From contig NZ_KE386572.1 of assembly GCF_000427665.1 (NCBI RefSeq), forward strand, positions 4,092,373 through 4,156,372: a stretch of 64,000 nucleotides of DNA, given 5' to 3'. The stretch is from Geminicoccus roseus DSM 18922 (GTDB taxonomy: Bacteria > Pseudomonadota > Alphaproteobacteria > Geminicoccales > Geminicoccaceae). This document shows, piece by piece, positions 49,395 through 58,146 of the stretch. How positions within the stretch are numbered: position 1 is the stretch's first letter; each line of letters opens with the position of its first letter. Made by a program: the position numbers and the translations under genes. The notes under the pieces are model-generated. The model saw nothing but the letters and a program-made list of their open reading frames with translations. It had not been told where the DNA came from and made no database searches.

Positions 49395-49984
49395 CGAAGC
49401 AGGTCGTCATCGTCCCGACCGGGGTCGCCAACATCGCCTCGGTCAAGGCAGCCTGGGCGAGGCTGGACGCGGAGCCGGTGGTGAGCGACGACCCGCGCAC
49501 CGTGCGCGACGCCGCCTACGCGATGCTGCCGGGTGTCGGCTCGTTCGGCCCGGCCATGCAGGCCCTGGCGAGCAACGGCCTGGACGAGGCGCTGCAGGCG
49601 CGCATCGAGGCGGACCGGCCGACCATCTGCATCTGCGTCGGCCACCAGCTCCTGTTCAAGAGCTCGGAGGAAAGCCCGGGCGTGCGCGGCCTGGCCGTGA
49701 TCGACGCCCATATCGGCCGGTTCTCCGACGAGGTCCGGGTGCCGCAGTTCGGCTGGAACGCGGTGGAGGCGCAGCCGGACTGCACCCTCCTGCAAAGCGG
49801 CCACGCCTATTTCGCCAACAGCTACCGCGCCCTGGCCGCCCCCGGCTGCGCGGTGGCCCTGGCCGACCATGACGGCCTGTTCGTGGCCGGGCTGGAGCAT
49901 GGCAACCTGCTCGGCTGCCAGTTCCACCCGGAACTGTCCGGCGCCTATGGCCGGGCCCTCCTGTCCCGCTTCCTGGAGCGCTGA
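49391..49984 (+). CDS. hisH: Imidazole glycerol phosphate synthase glutaminase subunit
   Basis: A 197-residue class I glutamine amidotransferase. Seen: LPGVGSFGPAMQAL (oxyanion strand region), nucleophile Cys in ICICVGHQLLF, and His-x-Glu in GCQFHPELSG. It supplies ammonia to HisF. Odd: the nucleophile elbow has HQ where bacteria usually have MQ. hisF begins 2 bases after its stop, so the pair is almost fused, as it is in the fungal HIS7 protein. Confidence 0.94.
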   Translation: MTKQVVIVPTGVANIASVKAAWARLDAEPVVSDDPRTVRDAAYAMLPGVGSFGPAMQALASNGLDEALQARIEADRPTICICVGHQLLFKSSEESPGVRGLAVIDAHIGRFSDEVRVPQFGWNAVEAQPDCTLLQSGHAYFANSYRALAAPGCAVALADHDGLFVAGLEHGNLLGCQFHPELSGAYGRALLSRFLER

Positions 49985-49986
49985 GC

Positions 49987-50739
49987 ATGCTCACGAAGCG
50001 CATCATTCCCTGCCTCGACGTCGCCGACGGCCGGGTGGTCAAGGGCATCCGCTTCCAGGGCCTGCGCGACGCCGGCGATCCCGCCGAGCGCGCCGCCCTC
50101 TACGAGGCGCAGGGCGCGGACGAGATCGTGATCCTGGACGTGGCCGCCACCCCGGCCGGCCGCGGCCACCAGCACGAGACGGTGCGCCGGGTCCGCTCGG
50201 TCCTGTCGATCCCGCTCACCATCGGCGGCGGCGTGCGCACCGCCGAGGATGCGGCGGCCCTGCTGGAAGCCGGTGCCGACAAGGTCAGCGTCAACACCGC
50301 CGCCGTCGAGCGGCCGGAACTCCTGGCGGAGATATCCTCCCGCTTCGGCGCGCAGTGCTGCGTGCTGGCGATCGACGCCAGGCAGAACGGCCAGATCTTC
50401 GAGGTGCTGGTCAAGGGCGGCCGCGAGGGGACCGGCAAGGACGCCCTGGCCTGGGCGCTCCAGGCGCAGTCGCTTGGCACCGGCGAGATCCTGCTCACCT
50501 CCTGGGACCGCGACGGCACCCGCTCGGGCTACGACCTCCAGTTGACCGGGGCGGTTGCCCGGCATGTCCACCTGCCGGTGATCGCCAGCGGCGGCGCCAA
50601 TTCGGCCGAGCATATCCGCGAGGCGTTCGAGGCCGGGGCCGACGCGGTGCTGGCCGCCTCGATCTTCCATGACGGCGACACCACGGTGGGCGACGTGAAA
50701 TCCTATCTGGCGGCCAAGGACGTGGTGGTGCGGCGATGA
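49987..50739 (+). CDS. hisF: Imidazole glycerol phosphate synthase cyclase subunit
   Basis: A 250-residue TIM barrel. Seen: catalytic Asp in IIPCLDVADGRVVKG (Asp11), second catalytic Asp in LLTSWDRDGTRSGYDL, and phosphate loops TIGGGVRTAEDA and VIASGGANSAEHI. It makes imidazole glycerol phosphate and AICAR from PRFAR and the ammonia of HisH. Overlaps the next gene by 4 bases. Confidence 0.95.
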   Translation: MLTKRIIPCLDVADGRVVKGIRFQGLRDAGDPAERAALYEAQGADEIVILDVAATPAGRGHQHETVRRVRSVLSIPLTIGGGVRTAEDAAALLEAGADKVSVNTAAVERPELLAEISSRFGAQCCVLAIDARQNGQIFEVLVKGGREGTGKDALAWALQAQSLGTGEILLTSWDRDGTRSGYDLQLTGAVARHVHLPVIASGGANSAEHIREAFEAGADAVLAASIFHDGDTTVGDVKSYLAAKDVVVRR

Positions 50740-51980
50740 TCGTTCCCTCGATCGACCTTCAGGGCGGCCACGCCGTCCAGCTCATCGGCGGCGAGACCAA
50801 GGCCATCGACGCGGGCGATCCAGCTCCCATCATGGAGCGATTCCGCCTGGCCGGCGACGTCGCGGTGATCGACCTCGACCGGGCGCTGTCCATCGGCGAC
50901 AACGACGCGGTGATCGAGCGGCTGATCGCCATGGGCAACGTGCGGGTCGGCGGCGGCATCCGCTCGGTGGAGCGGGCGCTGCACTGGCTGAACAAGGGTG
51001 CGGCCAAGATCATCCTGGGCACCGCCGCCACCCCGGAACTTTTGTCCCAGCTGCCCAAGGACCGGCTGATCGCGGCGCTGGACGCCCGCAACGGCGAGGT
51101 CGTGGTCGAGGGCTGGACCAAGAACACCGGGGCCGGCGTGCTCGACCGGATCGCCGCGCTGAAGGAGCATGTCGGCGGCTTCCTGGTCACCTTCGTCGAG
51201 CGCGAGGGGCGGATGCAGGGCACCGACCTGGCGTTCGCCAAGGCGATCGTCGAGGCGGCCGCACCCGCCAAGGTCACCATCGCCGGCGGCGTCACCACGC
51301 TGGAGGAGCTGGTCGAGCTCGACCGGATCGGCGCGGATGCCCAGGTCGGCATGGCGCTCTATTCCGGCCGGATGGACTTAGGCGACGCCATCGCGGCACC
51401 GCTGGTCTCCGACCGGCCGGACGGGCTGATCCCGACCGTGGTCGCCGACGAGCAGGGCGTGGCGCTGGGCCTGGTCTATTCCTCGCACGAATCGATCCGC
51501 CACGCGGTGGCCGAACGGCGCGGGATCTACTGGTCGCGCTCCCGCAACAGCCTGTGGCGCAAGGGCGAGAGCTCCGGCCATGTCCAGGAACTCCTGGCGG
51601 TCACCCCCGACTGCGACCGCGACGCCCTGCGCTTCACCGTCCGCCAGCACGGCGCCGGCTTCTGCCACCTGGGCTGCCGGACCTGCTTTGGCGAGGACGG
51701 GGGCCTTGGCAGCCTGTCCCGCCTGCTCCTGGACCGGCGCGACCACGCCCCGGAAGGCAGCTACACCGCGCGGCTGTTCCAGGATCCGGGCCTGCTCGCC
51801 GCCAAGCTGCGCGAGGAATGCGAGGAACTGGTCGAGGCCAAGGACCGCGACCACGTGATCCACGAGGCGGCCGACGTGCTCTACTTCACCCTGGCCAGGC
51901 TGGCGCGCGAGGGCATCGGCCTGGAGGAGGTCGAGGCGCATCTGCGCCGGCGCGGCCGCCGGGTGACTCGGCGCGACTGA
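50736..51980 (+). CDS. hisAIE: HisA-HisI-HisE triple fusion protein
   Basis: A single 414-residue frame carrying three enzymes. Residues 1-225: HisA, PRFAR isomerase barrel, with the catalytic Asp7 (VPSIDLQGG) and Asp116 (AALDARNGE), RVGGGIRSVE and TIAGGVTTLEEL. Residues 226-320: HisI cyclohydrolase with YWSRSRNSLWRKGESSGH, DCDRDALRF and the metal cysteines FCHLGCRTCFGE. Residues 325-414: HisE pyrophosphatase with EECEELVEAKD and HEAADVLYFTLARL. Together they do steps two, three and four of histidine synthesis. The HisI-HisE wording (DRPDGL, GLVYSS, GFCHL, APEGSYTARLF, VTRR at the end) is that of fungal HIS4 rather than of usual bacterial HisIE. No frameshift; all key residues kept. Last gene of the his operon. 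Confidence 0.93.
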   Translation: MIVPSIDLQGGHAVQLIGGETKAIDAGDPAPIMERFRLAGDVAVIDLDRALSIGDNDAVIERLIAMGNVRVGGGIRSVERALHWLNKGAAKIILGTAATPELLSQLPKDRLIAALDARNGEVVVEGWTKNTGAGVLDRIAALKEHVGGFLVTFVEREGRMQGTDLAFAKAIVEAAAPAKVTIAGGVTTLEELVELDRIGADAQVGMALYSGRMDLGDAIAAPLVSDRPDGLIPTVVADEQGVALGLVYSSHESIRHAVAERRGIYWSRSRNSLWRKGESSGHVQELLAVTPDCDRDALRFTVRQHGAGFCHLGCRTCFGEDGGLGSLSRLLLDRRDHAPEGSYTARLFQDPGLLAAKLREECEELVEAKDRDHVIHEAADVLYFTLARLAREGIGLEEVEAHLRRRGRRVTRRD

Positions 51981-52075
51981 GCGGGGAGCTGGGGGCAGGG
52001 CAGCCCTGAGCCGCTTTAACGCTTCGTTAGGGATTGGCTGCGATGATCGGCCTCGTCCCCGAACCGAGGCCCGCC

Positions 52076-52387
52076 ATGCAAGCCGCCGCCACCGTGGTCC
52101 TGTCCGCCCTTGCCAGCGCCGCCAGCTTCCTGGCGGCGTTCGGCCTGCTCCTGCCGCTCTTGTTTCTGTGGGACCGCCGCAACGGGGCGCGCCCGGCGCG
52201 CGAGCCCGGGCCCATGCGCCTGCGCGTGATCGGCGCCGACGGCACGGTGCGCCGGCTCGAGATTGCCCGCGACGTCGACGAGCTGATGGAAGCCGCCCGT
52301 CGCCGGGAGCTTGCCCGGGAGGGCGAGGTCACCCTGCGCCTCCATCCCCGGGCCGGCCCCGCCGTCCGGATGCCCTTTGCCGGCTGA
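52076..52387 (+). CDS. Small single-span membrane protein
   Basis: About 103 residues from ATG 52076, which has GAGG seven bases upstream; an earlier ATG at 52043 is in frame. Seen: one hydrophobic segment (ASFLAAFGLLLPLLFLW, about 14-30) and a charged cytoplasmic domain RLRVIGADGTVRRLEIARDV. No family recognised. It follows the his operon by about 95 bases. Confidence 0.5.
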   Translation: MQAAATVVLSALASAASFLAAFGLLLPLLFLWDRRNGARPAREPGPMRLRVIGADGTVRRLEIARDVDELMEAARRRELAREGEVTLRLHPRAGPAVRMPFAG

Positions 52388-52436
52388 GGCCGCCCGTGCA
52401 AGGGGCGGCCCGGGTCCGGTGCGGCGGAGGATCGCC

Positions 52437-54059
52437 CTAGAAGATGTCCTCGGCGCCGGCGCGGATCTCCGCCAGCCGCGCCCCGGCCAGGGGCAGGACC
52501 CGCGTCGCCCAGTAGCGGGCGAGCCGGCCATGCTCGCCTCCGGACAGGGCGGCACATTCCGCCAGCAGCCAGCCGCCGATCAGGTCGCCCATCAACCGCA
52601 GATAGGCCACCGCCGCGGCGGCCTGGTCGTCGGCGCCCGCCTCCAGCAGATGGCCGGTCGCCTGCTCCGCCTGGTCCAGGGCCAGGCCCAGTTCGGTACC
52701 GGTCGCCAGCGCCGGCAGGCGGGCGCGGATCCGGGCGAACAGCCGGTGGGCGACCTTGCCATCCTCCAGCGGCAGCTTACGCAGCACCAGGTCCTGGGCC
52801 TGGATGCCGTTGGTGCCCTCGTAGATCGGCAGGATCCGGGCATCGCGGTAGAGCTGGGCGACCCCGGTCTCCTCGATGAAGCCCATCCCGCCATGGACCT
52901 GCACGGCGTCCGAGGCCAGCTCGACCGCGCGGTCGGTGCACCAGGCCTTGGCGATCGGGGTGAGCAGGCTGGTCAGAGCCTGGTCGCCCCGGTCCAGCTC
53001 GAACGCGGTCAGGTAGCAGATCCCGCGCGCCGCCGCGGTGGTGGCGCGGATCCGGGTCAGGGTCGCCGCCACGTCCGGATGGGCCGCGATCGGCACCAGC
53101 TCGCCGCCGCGCCGGCCCTGCCTGCGCTCGGCCGCATAGGCGTCGGCGGCCTGCAGCGCCCGCTCGGCGATCCCCAGCCCCTCGACCGCCACGCCCAGCC
53201 GGGCATTGTTCATCATGGTGAACATGCATTTCAGCCCGGCATGGGGCGCGCCCACCAGCCAGCCGGTGGCGCCGCCGCTGTCGCCATAGGCGATCACGCA
53301 GGTGGGCGAGCCGTGGATGCCGAGCTTGTGCTCCAGCCCGGCCACCCGCCAGTCGTTGCGGCTGCCGTCGGGCAGGAATTTCGGCACCAGGAACAGGGAG
53401 ATCCCGCGGCTGCCGGCGGGCGCATCCGGCAGGCGCGCCAGCACCAGGTGGACCACCTGCTTGGTGAAGTCATGGTCGCCGAAGGTGATGTAGATCTTCT
53501 GGCCGGTGATCTTGTAGGAGCCGTCCGCCTGCGGCTCCGCGCGGGCGCGCAGCGCGCCCAGGTCGGAGCCGGCCTGCGGCTCGGTCAGGCACATCGCGCC
53601 GGTGGCGGCGCCGCTCACCATGTCGTGGAGATAGCGCTCCTTCAGCTCGTCGGAGGCATGGTGCAGCATGGCCTCGATGGCGGCCTGGGTCAGCAGCGGG
53701 GCGAGGTACCAGGTGAGGCTGGCGGCGTTGAAGCTGTCGGCCAGCACCGTCGCCACCGTCCAGGGCAGGCCCTGGCCGCCGCTATCCTCGGGAAACGGCA
53801 GGCCCAGCCAGCCGGCGTCGGCGAACTGCCGCCAGGCCTCGGCATAGCCGGTCGCGGTGCGCACCACACCGTTGTCGAGCCGGACACCCTCCCGGTCGCC
53901 CACCGGGTTCAGCGGCGCCAGCACGTTCTCGGCAAAGCGGCCGCCTTCGCGCAGCACCTGCTCGACCAGGTCAGGATCCAGGCCTGGCAGGCCCGCCTCG
54001 CCGGCAACGGCGCGAAGGGTCAGGAGCTGGTCCTGGACGGGTGCGCTGAACGGAATCAA
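52437..54059 (-). CDS. Acyl-CoA dehydrogenase
   Basis: About 540 residues from TTG 54059, which has GGAGG seven bases upstream and overlaps the macrodomain stop (TTGA). Seen: MCLTEPQAGSDLGALR (flavin-binding), GQKIYITFGDHDFT, catalytic Glu region LPIYEGTNGIQAQDLVLRK and QVHGGMGFIEETGVAQLYRD (shown by key parts). The extra C-terminal domain of about 120 residues is that of the longer branch of the family. Known: oxidises acyl-CoA at C2-C3 with electrons to ETF. The substrate chain is unknown. Transcribed after the FAD oxidase and macrodomain genes. Confidence 0.9.
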   Translation of the reverse strand: MIPFSAPVQDQLLTLRAVAGEAGLPGLDPDLVEQVLREGGRFAENVLAPLNPVGDREGVRLDNGVVRTATGYAEAWRQFADAGWLGLPFPEDSGGQGLPWTVATVLADSFNAASLTWYLAPLLTQAAIEAMLHHASDELKERYLHDMVSGAATGAMCLTEPQAGSDLGALRARAEPQADGSYKITGQKIYITFGDHDFTKQVVHLVLARLPDAPAGSRGISLFLVPKFLPDGSRNDWRVAGLEHKLGIHGSPTCVIAYGDSGGATGWLVGAPHAGLKCMFTMMNNARLGVAVEGLGIAERALQAADAYAAERRQGRRGGELVPIAAHPDVAATLTRIRATTAAARGICYLTAFELDRGDQALTSLLTPIAKAWCTDRAVELASDAVQVHGGMGFIEETGVAQLYRDARILPIYEGTNGIQAQDLVLRKLPLEDGKVAHRLFARIRARLPALATGTELGLALDQAEQATGHLLEAGADDQAAAAVAYLRLMGDLIGGWLLAECAALSGGEHGRLARYWATRVLPLAGARLAEIRAGAEDIF

Positions 54060-54568
54060 TAGGGGACCTCCAGGGCTTGGCGGTGCAGGCGCGCGGATGC
54101 GTCGCCAAAGCAGGCGAACACGATCCGGTCCATGTCGGGATGGGCATGGGCGGCGGTCCGGGCGGCGGCCACCGCGATCGGGGCGGCGCGCTCGGGCGGA
54201 AAGCCGTAGATGCCGGTCGAGATGGCCGGAAACGCGATCGAGCGGCAGCCGAGTTCCTCGGCAAGCTCGATGGCGCCACGGTAGCAGGCCGCCAGGAGCT
54301 CGTCCTCCCGCTCGGCGCCGCCCTGCCAGACCGGCCCCACCGCATGGAGCACGAAGCGGGCCGGCAGGCGGAAGCCCGGGGTGCTGCGGACCCCGCCGGC
54401 GGGGCAGGGGCCCAGCGCCGCGCAGGCCGCCGCCAGCTCCGGCCCGGCCGCCCGGTGGATGGCGCCGCACACCCCGCCGCCCGGCGCCAGCTGGGCGTTG
54501 GCGGCATTCACCACCGCGTCCACCTCGAGGGTGGTGATGTCCGCCTCCAGCACCTGGAACAGGGTCAT
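54056..54568 (-). CDS. Macrodomain protein, O-acetyl-ADP-ribose deacetylase-like
   Basis: A 170-residue single macrodomain. Seen: VVNAANAQLAPGGGVCGAIH, with the Asn and Gly-rich loop that bind ADP-ribose, and AISTGIYGFPPE, the second loop. Known: YmdB-type enzymes remove O-acetyl or ADP-ribose groups in the cytoplasm. Its ATG overlaps the stop of the FAD oxidase gene and its stop overlaps the start of the acyl-CoA dehydrogenase, so translation is coupled on both sides. A link to NAD-derived signalling is possible but not shown. Confidence 0.93.
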   Translation of the reverse strand: MTLFQVLEADITTLEVDAVVNAANAQLAPGGGVCGAIHRAAGPELAAACAALGPCPAGGVRSTPGFRLPARFVLHAVGPVWQGGAEREDELLAACYRGAIELAEELGCRSIAFPAISTGIYGFPPERAAPIAVAAARTAAHAHPDMDRIVFACFGDASARLHRQALEVPY

Positions 54569-56001
54569 GGCCGTGGCTCCGGCTCGGCGATCACGCCGGG
54601 ATTGAGGATGTTGGCGGGATCCAGGGCCTGCTTCAGCCGCGCCATCAGCCGCCGCTCCACCGGGTCCTTCAGCCGCTCCAGCGCACCGCGCTTCCAGCGG
54701 CCGATGCCGTGCTCGGCGGAGAACGAGCCGCCCATGCCCGCCACGATGTCGAACAGCGCGTCCTGGATGCGGCTGCGGTCCTCCGGCGAAAGGCGGTCGG
54801 GCGAGGCGGCCAGCACGTTCACGTGCAGGTTGCCATCGCCCAGATGGCCGAACGGGAACACCACGATGCCTGGCCGGACGGCGGGCAGCACCTCGTCGCA
54901 GCGCCGGACCAGCTCCGGAACCCGGTCGGTCGCCACCGCCACGTCGGAGCGCCAGACCGAGCCCTTGCGGGTCATCGCCTCGGACTGGCCCTCGCGCAGC
55001 TTCCACATCACCGCCCGCTGCGCGTCGTTCTGGGCGATGGTGCCGTCCAGGACCAGGCCCGCCTCCATCGCCTCCTCCAGCACCGCCTCCAGATGCGCCA
55101 TCAGCCCGTCGGCGAAGCTCCAGGCGACCGTCACCAGCAGGTGCCAGGGATGGCGCTCCTCGACCACTCTTGCGCCGAACGCCTGCTCGGCCGCCTCGAC
55201 CCCGGCATCGGCGATCAGCTCGAAGGCCGAGATCGTCTCGCCCAGCCGGCTGCGGAACAGCCGAAGCAGCTCGACGCCCGCCTCGGGGCTCTCGATCGCC
55301 AGCCAGAGGTCGTGGCGCTCGCGCGGGCGCGGTGCCAGCGCCAGGGTCGCCGCGGTGATCACGCCGAGCGTGCCCTCCGAGCCGATGAACACCTGCTTCA
55401 TGTCGTAGCCGGTATTGTCCTTGGGCAATGCCCGCAGGCCGTTCCACAAGGTCCCGTCGGCCAGCACCACCTCCAGGCCCAGCACCAGCCGCCGGGTCAT
55501 CCCGTAGCGCAGCACGTTGATCCCGCCGGCATTGGTGGCGATGTTGCCGCCGATCCGGCAGCTGCCCTCCGCACCCAGCGAGAGCGGGAACAGCCGGTCG
55601 GCCGCCGCGGCGGCCTCCTGCACGTCCTGGAGCACGCAGCCGGCCTCGGCCACCAGATGCTCGCCGGACGGCGCCAGCTCGCGGATCCGGTTCAGCCGCT
55701 CCAGGTTGAGCACCACCTGGCGGCCGCTGCTGTCGGGGATGTTGCCGCCGACCAGCCCGGTATTGCCGGACTGGGTGACCAGCGGGACCTGGTGCGCCGA
55801 GGCGGCGCGCAGCACCGCCTGCACGCCGGCCGTGTCCTTGGGCCGCACCACCAGCCGGCTGGCGCCGGTGGAGAGATGCCAGAAATCGGTGAGATAGGGC
55901 GCCATTGCCGCCGGCTCGTCGACCATGGCCGCATCGTCCAGCGCCAGGGCCAGCTCCTCGACGAAGCCCCGAAATGCTTCTCCCTCGACGCCCGCCACCA
56001 T
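54565..56001 (-). CDS. FAD-linked oxidase (D-2-hydroxyacid dehydrogenase type)
   Basis: A 478-residue flavoprotein of the GlcD/D-2-hydroxyglutarate dehydrogenase family. Residues 45-225: FAD_binding_4 domain with VTQSGNTGLVGGNIPD, GGNIATNAGGINVLRYG and IGSEGTLGVITAATL. Residues 235-475: C-terminal FAD-linked oxidase domain with the metal-binding HLGDGNLHVNV and SAEHGIGRWKR. Known: family members oxidise D-lactate, glycolate or D-2-hydroxyglutarate and pass electrons to ETF or quinones. First of three leftward overlapping genes; divergent from dapD. Confidence 0.9.
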   Translation of the reverse strand: MVAGVEGEAFRGFVEELALALDDAAMVDEPAAMAPYLTDFWHLSTGASRLVVRPKDTAGVQAVLRAASAHQVPLVTQSGNTGLVGGNIPDSSGRQVVLNLERLNRIRELAPSGEHLVAEAGCVLQDVQEAAAAADRLFPLSLGAEGSCRIGGNIATNAGGINVLRYGMTRRLVLGLEVVLADGTLWNGLRALPKDNTGYDMKQVFIGSEGTLGVITAATLALAPRPRERHDLWLAIESPEAGVELLRLFRSRLGETISAFELIADAGVEAAEQAFGARVVEERHPWHLLVTVAWSFADGLMAHLEAVLEEAMEAGLVLDGTIAQNDAQRAVMWKLREGQSEAMTRKGSVWRSDVAVATDRVPELVRRCDEVLPAVRPGIVVFPFGHLGDGNLHVNVLAASPDRLSPEDRSRIQDALFDIVAGMGGSFSAEHGIGRWKRGALERLKDPVERRLMARLKQALDPANILNPGVIAEPEPRP

Positions 56002-56075
56002 TCCATCCTTCCCCGATCACCCAGACTTGACCCGGCATGGCCATACCCGGCGGCCATGTGCCGGCCAGCCCCGCA

Positions 56076-56103
56076 TTGACGCTGCATCCGCCGCCACTAG
56101 TCT
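56076..56103 (+). promoter_or_regulatory. Candidate promoter of dapD-dapE
   Basis: TTGACG, 16 bases, TAGTCT. The transcript would begin near 56110, only about 12-24 bases before the possible dapD ATGs, which argues against the GTG at 56116 as start. Confidence 0.45.
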
Positions 56104-56121
56104 ACGGCCGCGCTCGTGAAG

Positions 56122-56976
56122 ATGGGAATGATGATGGATATCGAGGCCCTGCGCCGCCAGGTCGAGGATGCTTTCAACCGTGCCGGCGAGATCGGCCCGC
56201 ACACGACCGGTGCCGATCGCGAGGCCGTCGACGCCACGCTGGACCTCCTGGACAGCGGCCGGCTGCGCGTCGCCGAGAAGATCGACGGGCAGTGGCAGGT
56301 CCACCAGTGGGCGAAGAAGGCGGTGCTGCTCTCGTTCCGCCTGAACGCGATGAGCCGGATCGAGGGCGGCCCCGGCGGCTCGGGCTGGTGGGACAAGGTC
56401 CCCTCCAAGTTCCAGGACCGCGACGCCGGCTGGTTCGAGCAGCAGGGCTTTAGGGCAGTGCCGAACGCGGTGGTGCGCCGCTCCGCCTATATCGCGCCGG
56501 GCGTGGTGCTGATGCCGTCCTTCGTCAATCTCGGCGCGTTCGTCGACAAGGGCACCATGGTCGACACCTGGGCGACCATCGGGTCCTGCGCCCAGATCGG
56601 CAAGAACTGCCACATCTCCGGCGGCGCCGGGATCGGCGGGGTGCTGGAGCCCTTACAGGCCGGCCCGGTGATCATCGAGGACGACTGCTTCATCGGCGCG
56701 CGCTCCGAGGTTGCCGAGGGCGTGCTGGTGGAGACCGGCTCGGTGCTGTCGATGGGCGTCTATCTGGGCGCGTCGACCAGGATCGTCGATCGCGCCACCG
56801 GCGAGGTGTTCAAGGGCCGGGTTCCGCCCTATTCGGTGGTGGTGCCGGGCACCATGCCGGGCAAGCCGCTGCTCGACGGCTCGCCCGGGCCCGGCCTGTA
56901 CTGCGCCGTGATCGTCAAGCGCGTCGACGCGCAGACCCGCTCCAAGACCTCGATCAACGAACTGCTGCGCGACTGA
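56122..56976 (+). CDS. dapD: Tetrahydrodipicolinate N-succinyltransferase
   Basis: About 284 residues. Seen: N-terminal helical part ([20 protein letters not shown]), then a left-handed beta helix of hexapeptide repeats (about 110-245), with [15 protein letters not shown] and [19 protein letters not shown]. Known: the succinylase branch of lysine and diaminopimelate synthesis. The start is open among ATGs at 56122, 56128, 56131 and 56134; GGGA before 56134 is the best ribosome site. It overlaps dapE (TGATG). Confidence 0.95.
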   Translation: MGMMMDIEALRRQVEDAFNRAGEIGPHTTGADREAVDATLDLLDSGRLRVAEKIDGQWQVHQWAKKAVLLSFRLNAMSRIEGGPGGSGWWDKVPSKFQDRDAGWFEQQGFRAVPNAVVRRSAYIAPGVVLMPSFVNLGAFVDKGTMVDTWATIGSCAQIGKNCHISGGAGIGGVLEPLQAGPVIIEDDCFIGARSEVAEGVLVETGSVLSMGVYLGASTRIVDRATGEVFKGRVPPYSVVVPGTMPGKPLLDGSPGPGLYCAVIVKRVDAQTRSKTSINELLRD

Positions 56977-58142
56977 TGGCCACCATCGACCCCGTCGACC
57001 TCACCTCCGCCCTGGTGCGCTGCCGCACGATCACCCCGGCCGAGGCCGGGGCGCTCGACCTGCTCGGCCGCGAGCTCGAGAAGATCGGCTTCACCGTGCA
57101 CCGGGTGCCGTTCCAGGCGGAGGGCACGGCGCGGGTCGACAATTTGTTCGCCCGGCTGGGCGACACGTCCCCGCATCTGGCGTTCGCCGGCCATGTCGAC
57201 GTGGTGCCGCCCGGCGATACCGAGGCCTGGACCCGGGACCCGTTCGGCGGCGAGGTGGTCGACGGCATGCTCTACGGCCGCGGCTCGGCCGACATGAAGA
57301 GCGGGATCGCCTGCTTCGTGGCCGCGGCCGCCGCCTACCTCGCCGAGAAGGGCGCCCCGGCCAGAGGCTCGATCTCGCTGGTGATCACCGGCGACGAGGA
57401 GGGACCGTCGATCAACGGCACCCAGCCGCTCCTGCGCTGGATGGACGAGAACGGCCACCGCCCCGATGCCTGCCTGGTGGGCGAGCCGACCTCGGTGGAG
57501 CGCAACGGCGACATGATGAAGGTCGGCCGGCGCGGCTCCGCCAACGGGGTATTGGTGGTGGAGGGCCGCCAGGGCCACACCGCCTACCCGCACCGCGCCG
57601 ACAACCCCGCGCACCGGATCGTGCGGATGCTGGAGCGGATCCTGGCCGAGCCGATCGACCAGGGCACCGAGTTTTTCGCGCCCACCGACCTGCAGGTCAC
57701 CTCGATCGACATCGGCAACCCGTCCAGCAACGTGATCCCGGCCGAGGCCAGCGCCCGCTTCAACATCCGCTACAGCGACCTGCAGGACCGCGACCGGCTG
57801 GAGGCCTGGCTGCGGGCGCGCTGCGACGCGGTGGGCGGCAGCTACCGGCTGGAGCTGGCCTCCAGCGGCGACGCGTTTTTGACCAAGCCCGGCATGTTCA
57901 CCGATCTGGTGGCGGGCGCGGTGGAGAGCGTCACCGGAGCCCCGCCCGAGGCCTCCACCAGCGGCGGCACCTCGGACGCAAGGTTCGTGAAGAACTACTG
58001 CCCGGTGGTGGAGCTGGGCCTGGTCGGCCAGACCATGCACCAGGTCGACGAGCGGGTGCAGACCGCCGACATCGTTTCCCTGACCCGGTGCTACCAGACG
58101 ATCCTGGATCGCTGGTTCGCCCGGCCGCAGAACGGCGCCTGA
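56976..58142 (+). CDS. dapE: Succinyl-diaminopimelate desuccinylase
   Basis: A 388-residue M20 di-zinc peptidase of standard length. Metal and catalytic residues: His and Asp in FAGHVDVVPPGD, Asp in GRGSADMKSGIA, Glu pair in ITGDEEGPSINGT, Glu in VGEPTSVER. The small dimer domain runs about 180-295. Known: releases succinate from N-succinyl-LL-diaminopimelate. Starts inside the dapD stop codon. Confidence 0.95.
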   Translation: MATIDPVDLTSALVRCRTITPAEAGALDLLGRELEKIGFTVHRVPFQAEGTARVDNLFARLGDTSPHLAFAGHVDVVPPGDTEAWTRDPFGGEVVDGMLYGRGSADMKSGIACFVAAAAAYLAEKGAPARGSISLVITGDEEGPSINGTQPLLRWMDENGHRPDACLVGEPTSVERNGDMMKVGRRGSANGVLVVEGRQGHTAYPHRADNPAHRIVRMLERILAEPIDQGTEFFAPTDLQVTSIDIGNPSSNVIPAEASARFNIRYSDLQDRDRLEAWLRARCDAVGGSYRLELASSGDAFLTKPGMFTDLVAGAVESVTGAPPEASTSGGTSDARFVKNYCPVVELGLVGQTMHQVDERVQTADIVSLTRCYQTILDRWFARPQNGA

Positions 58143-58146
58143 CCGG

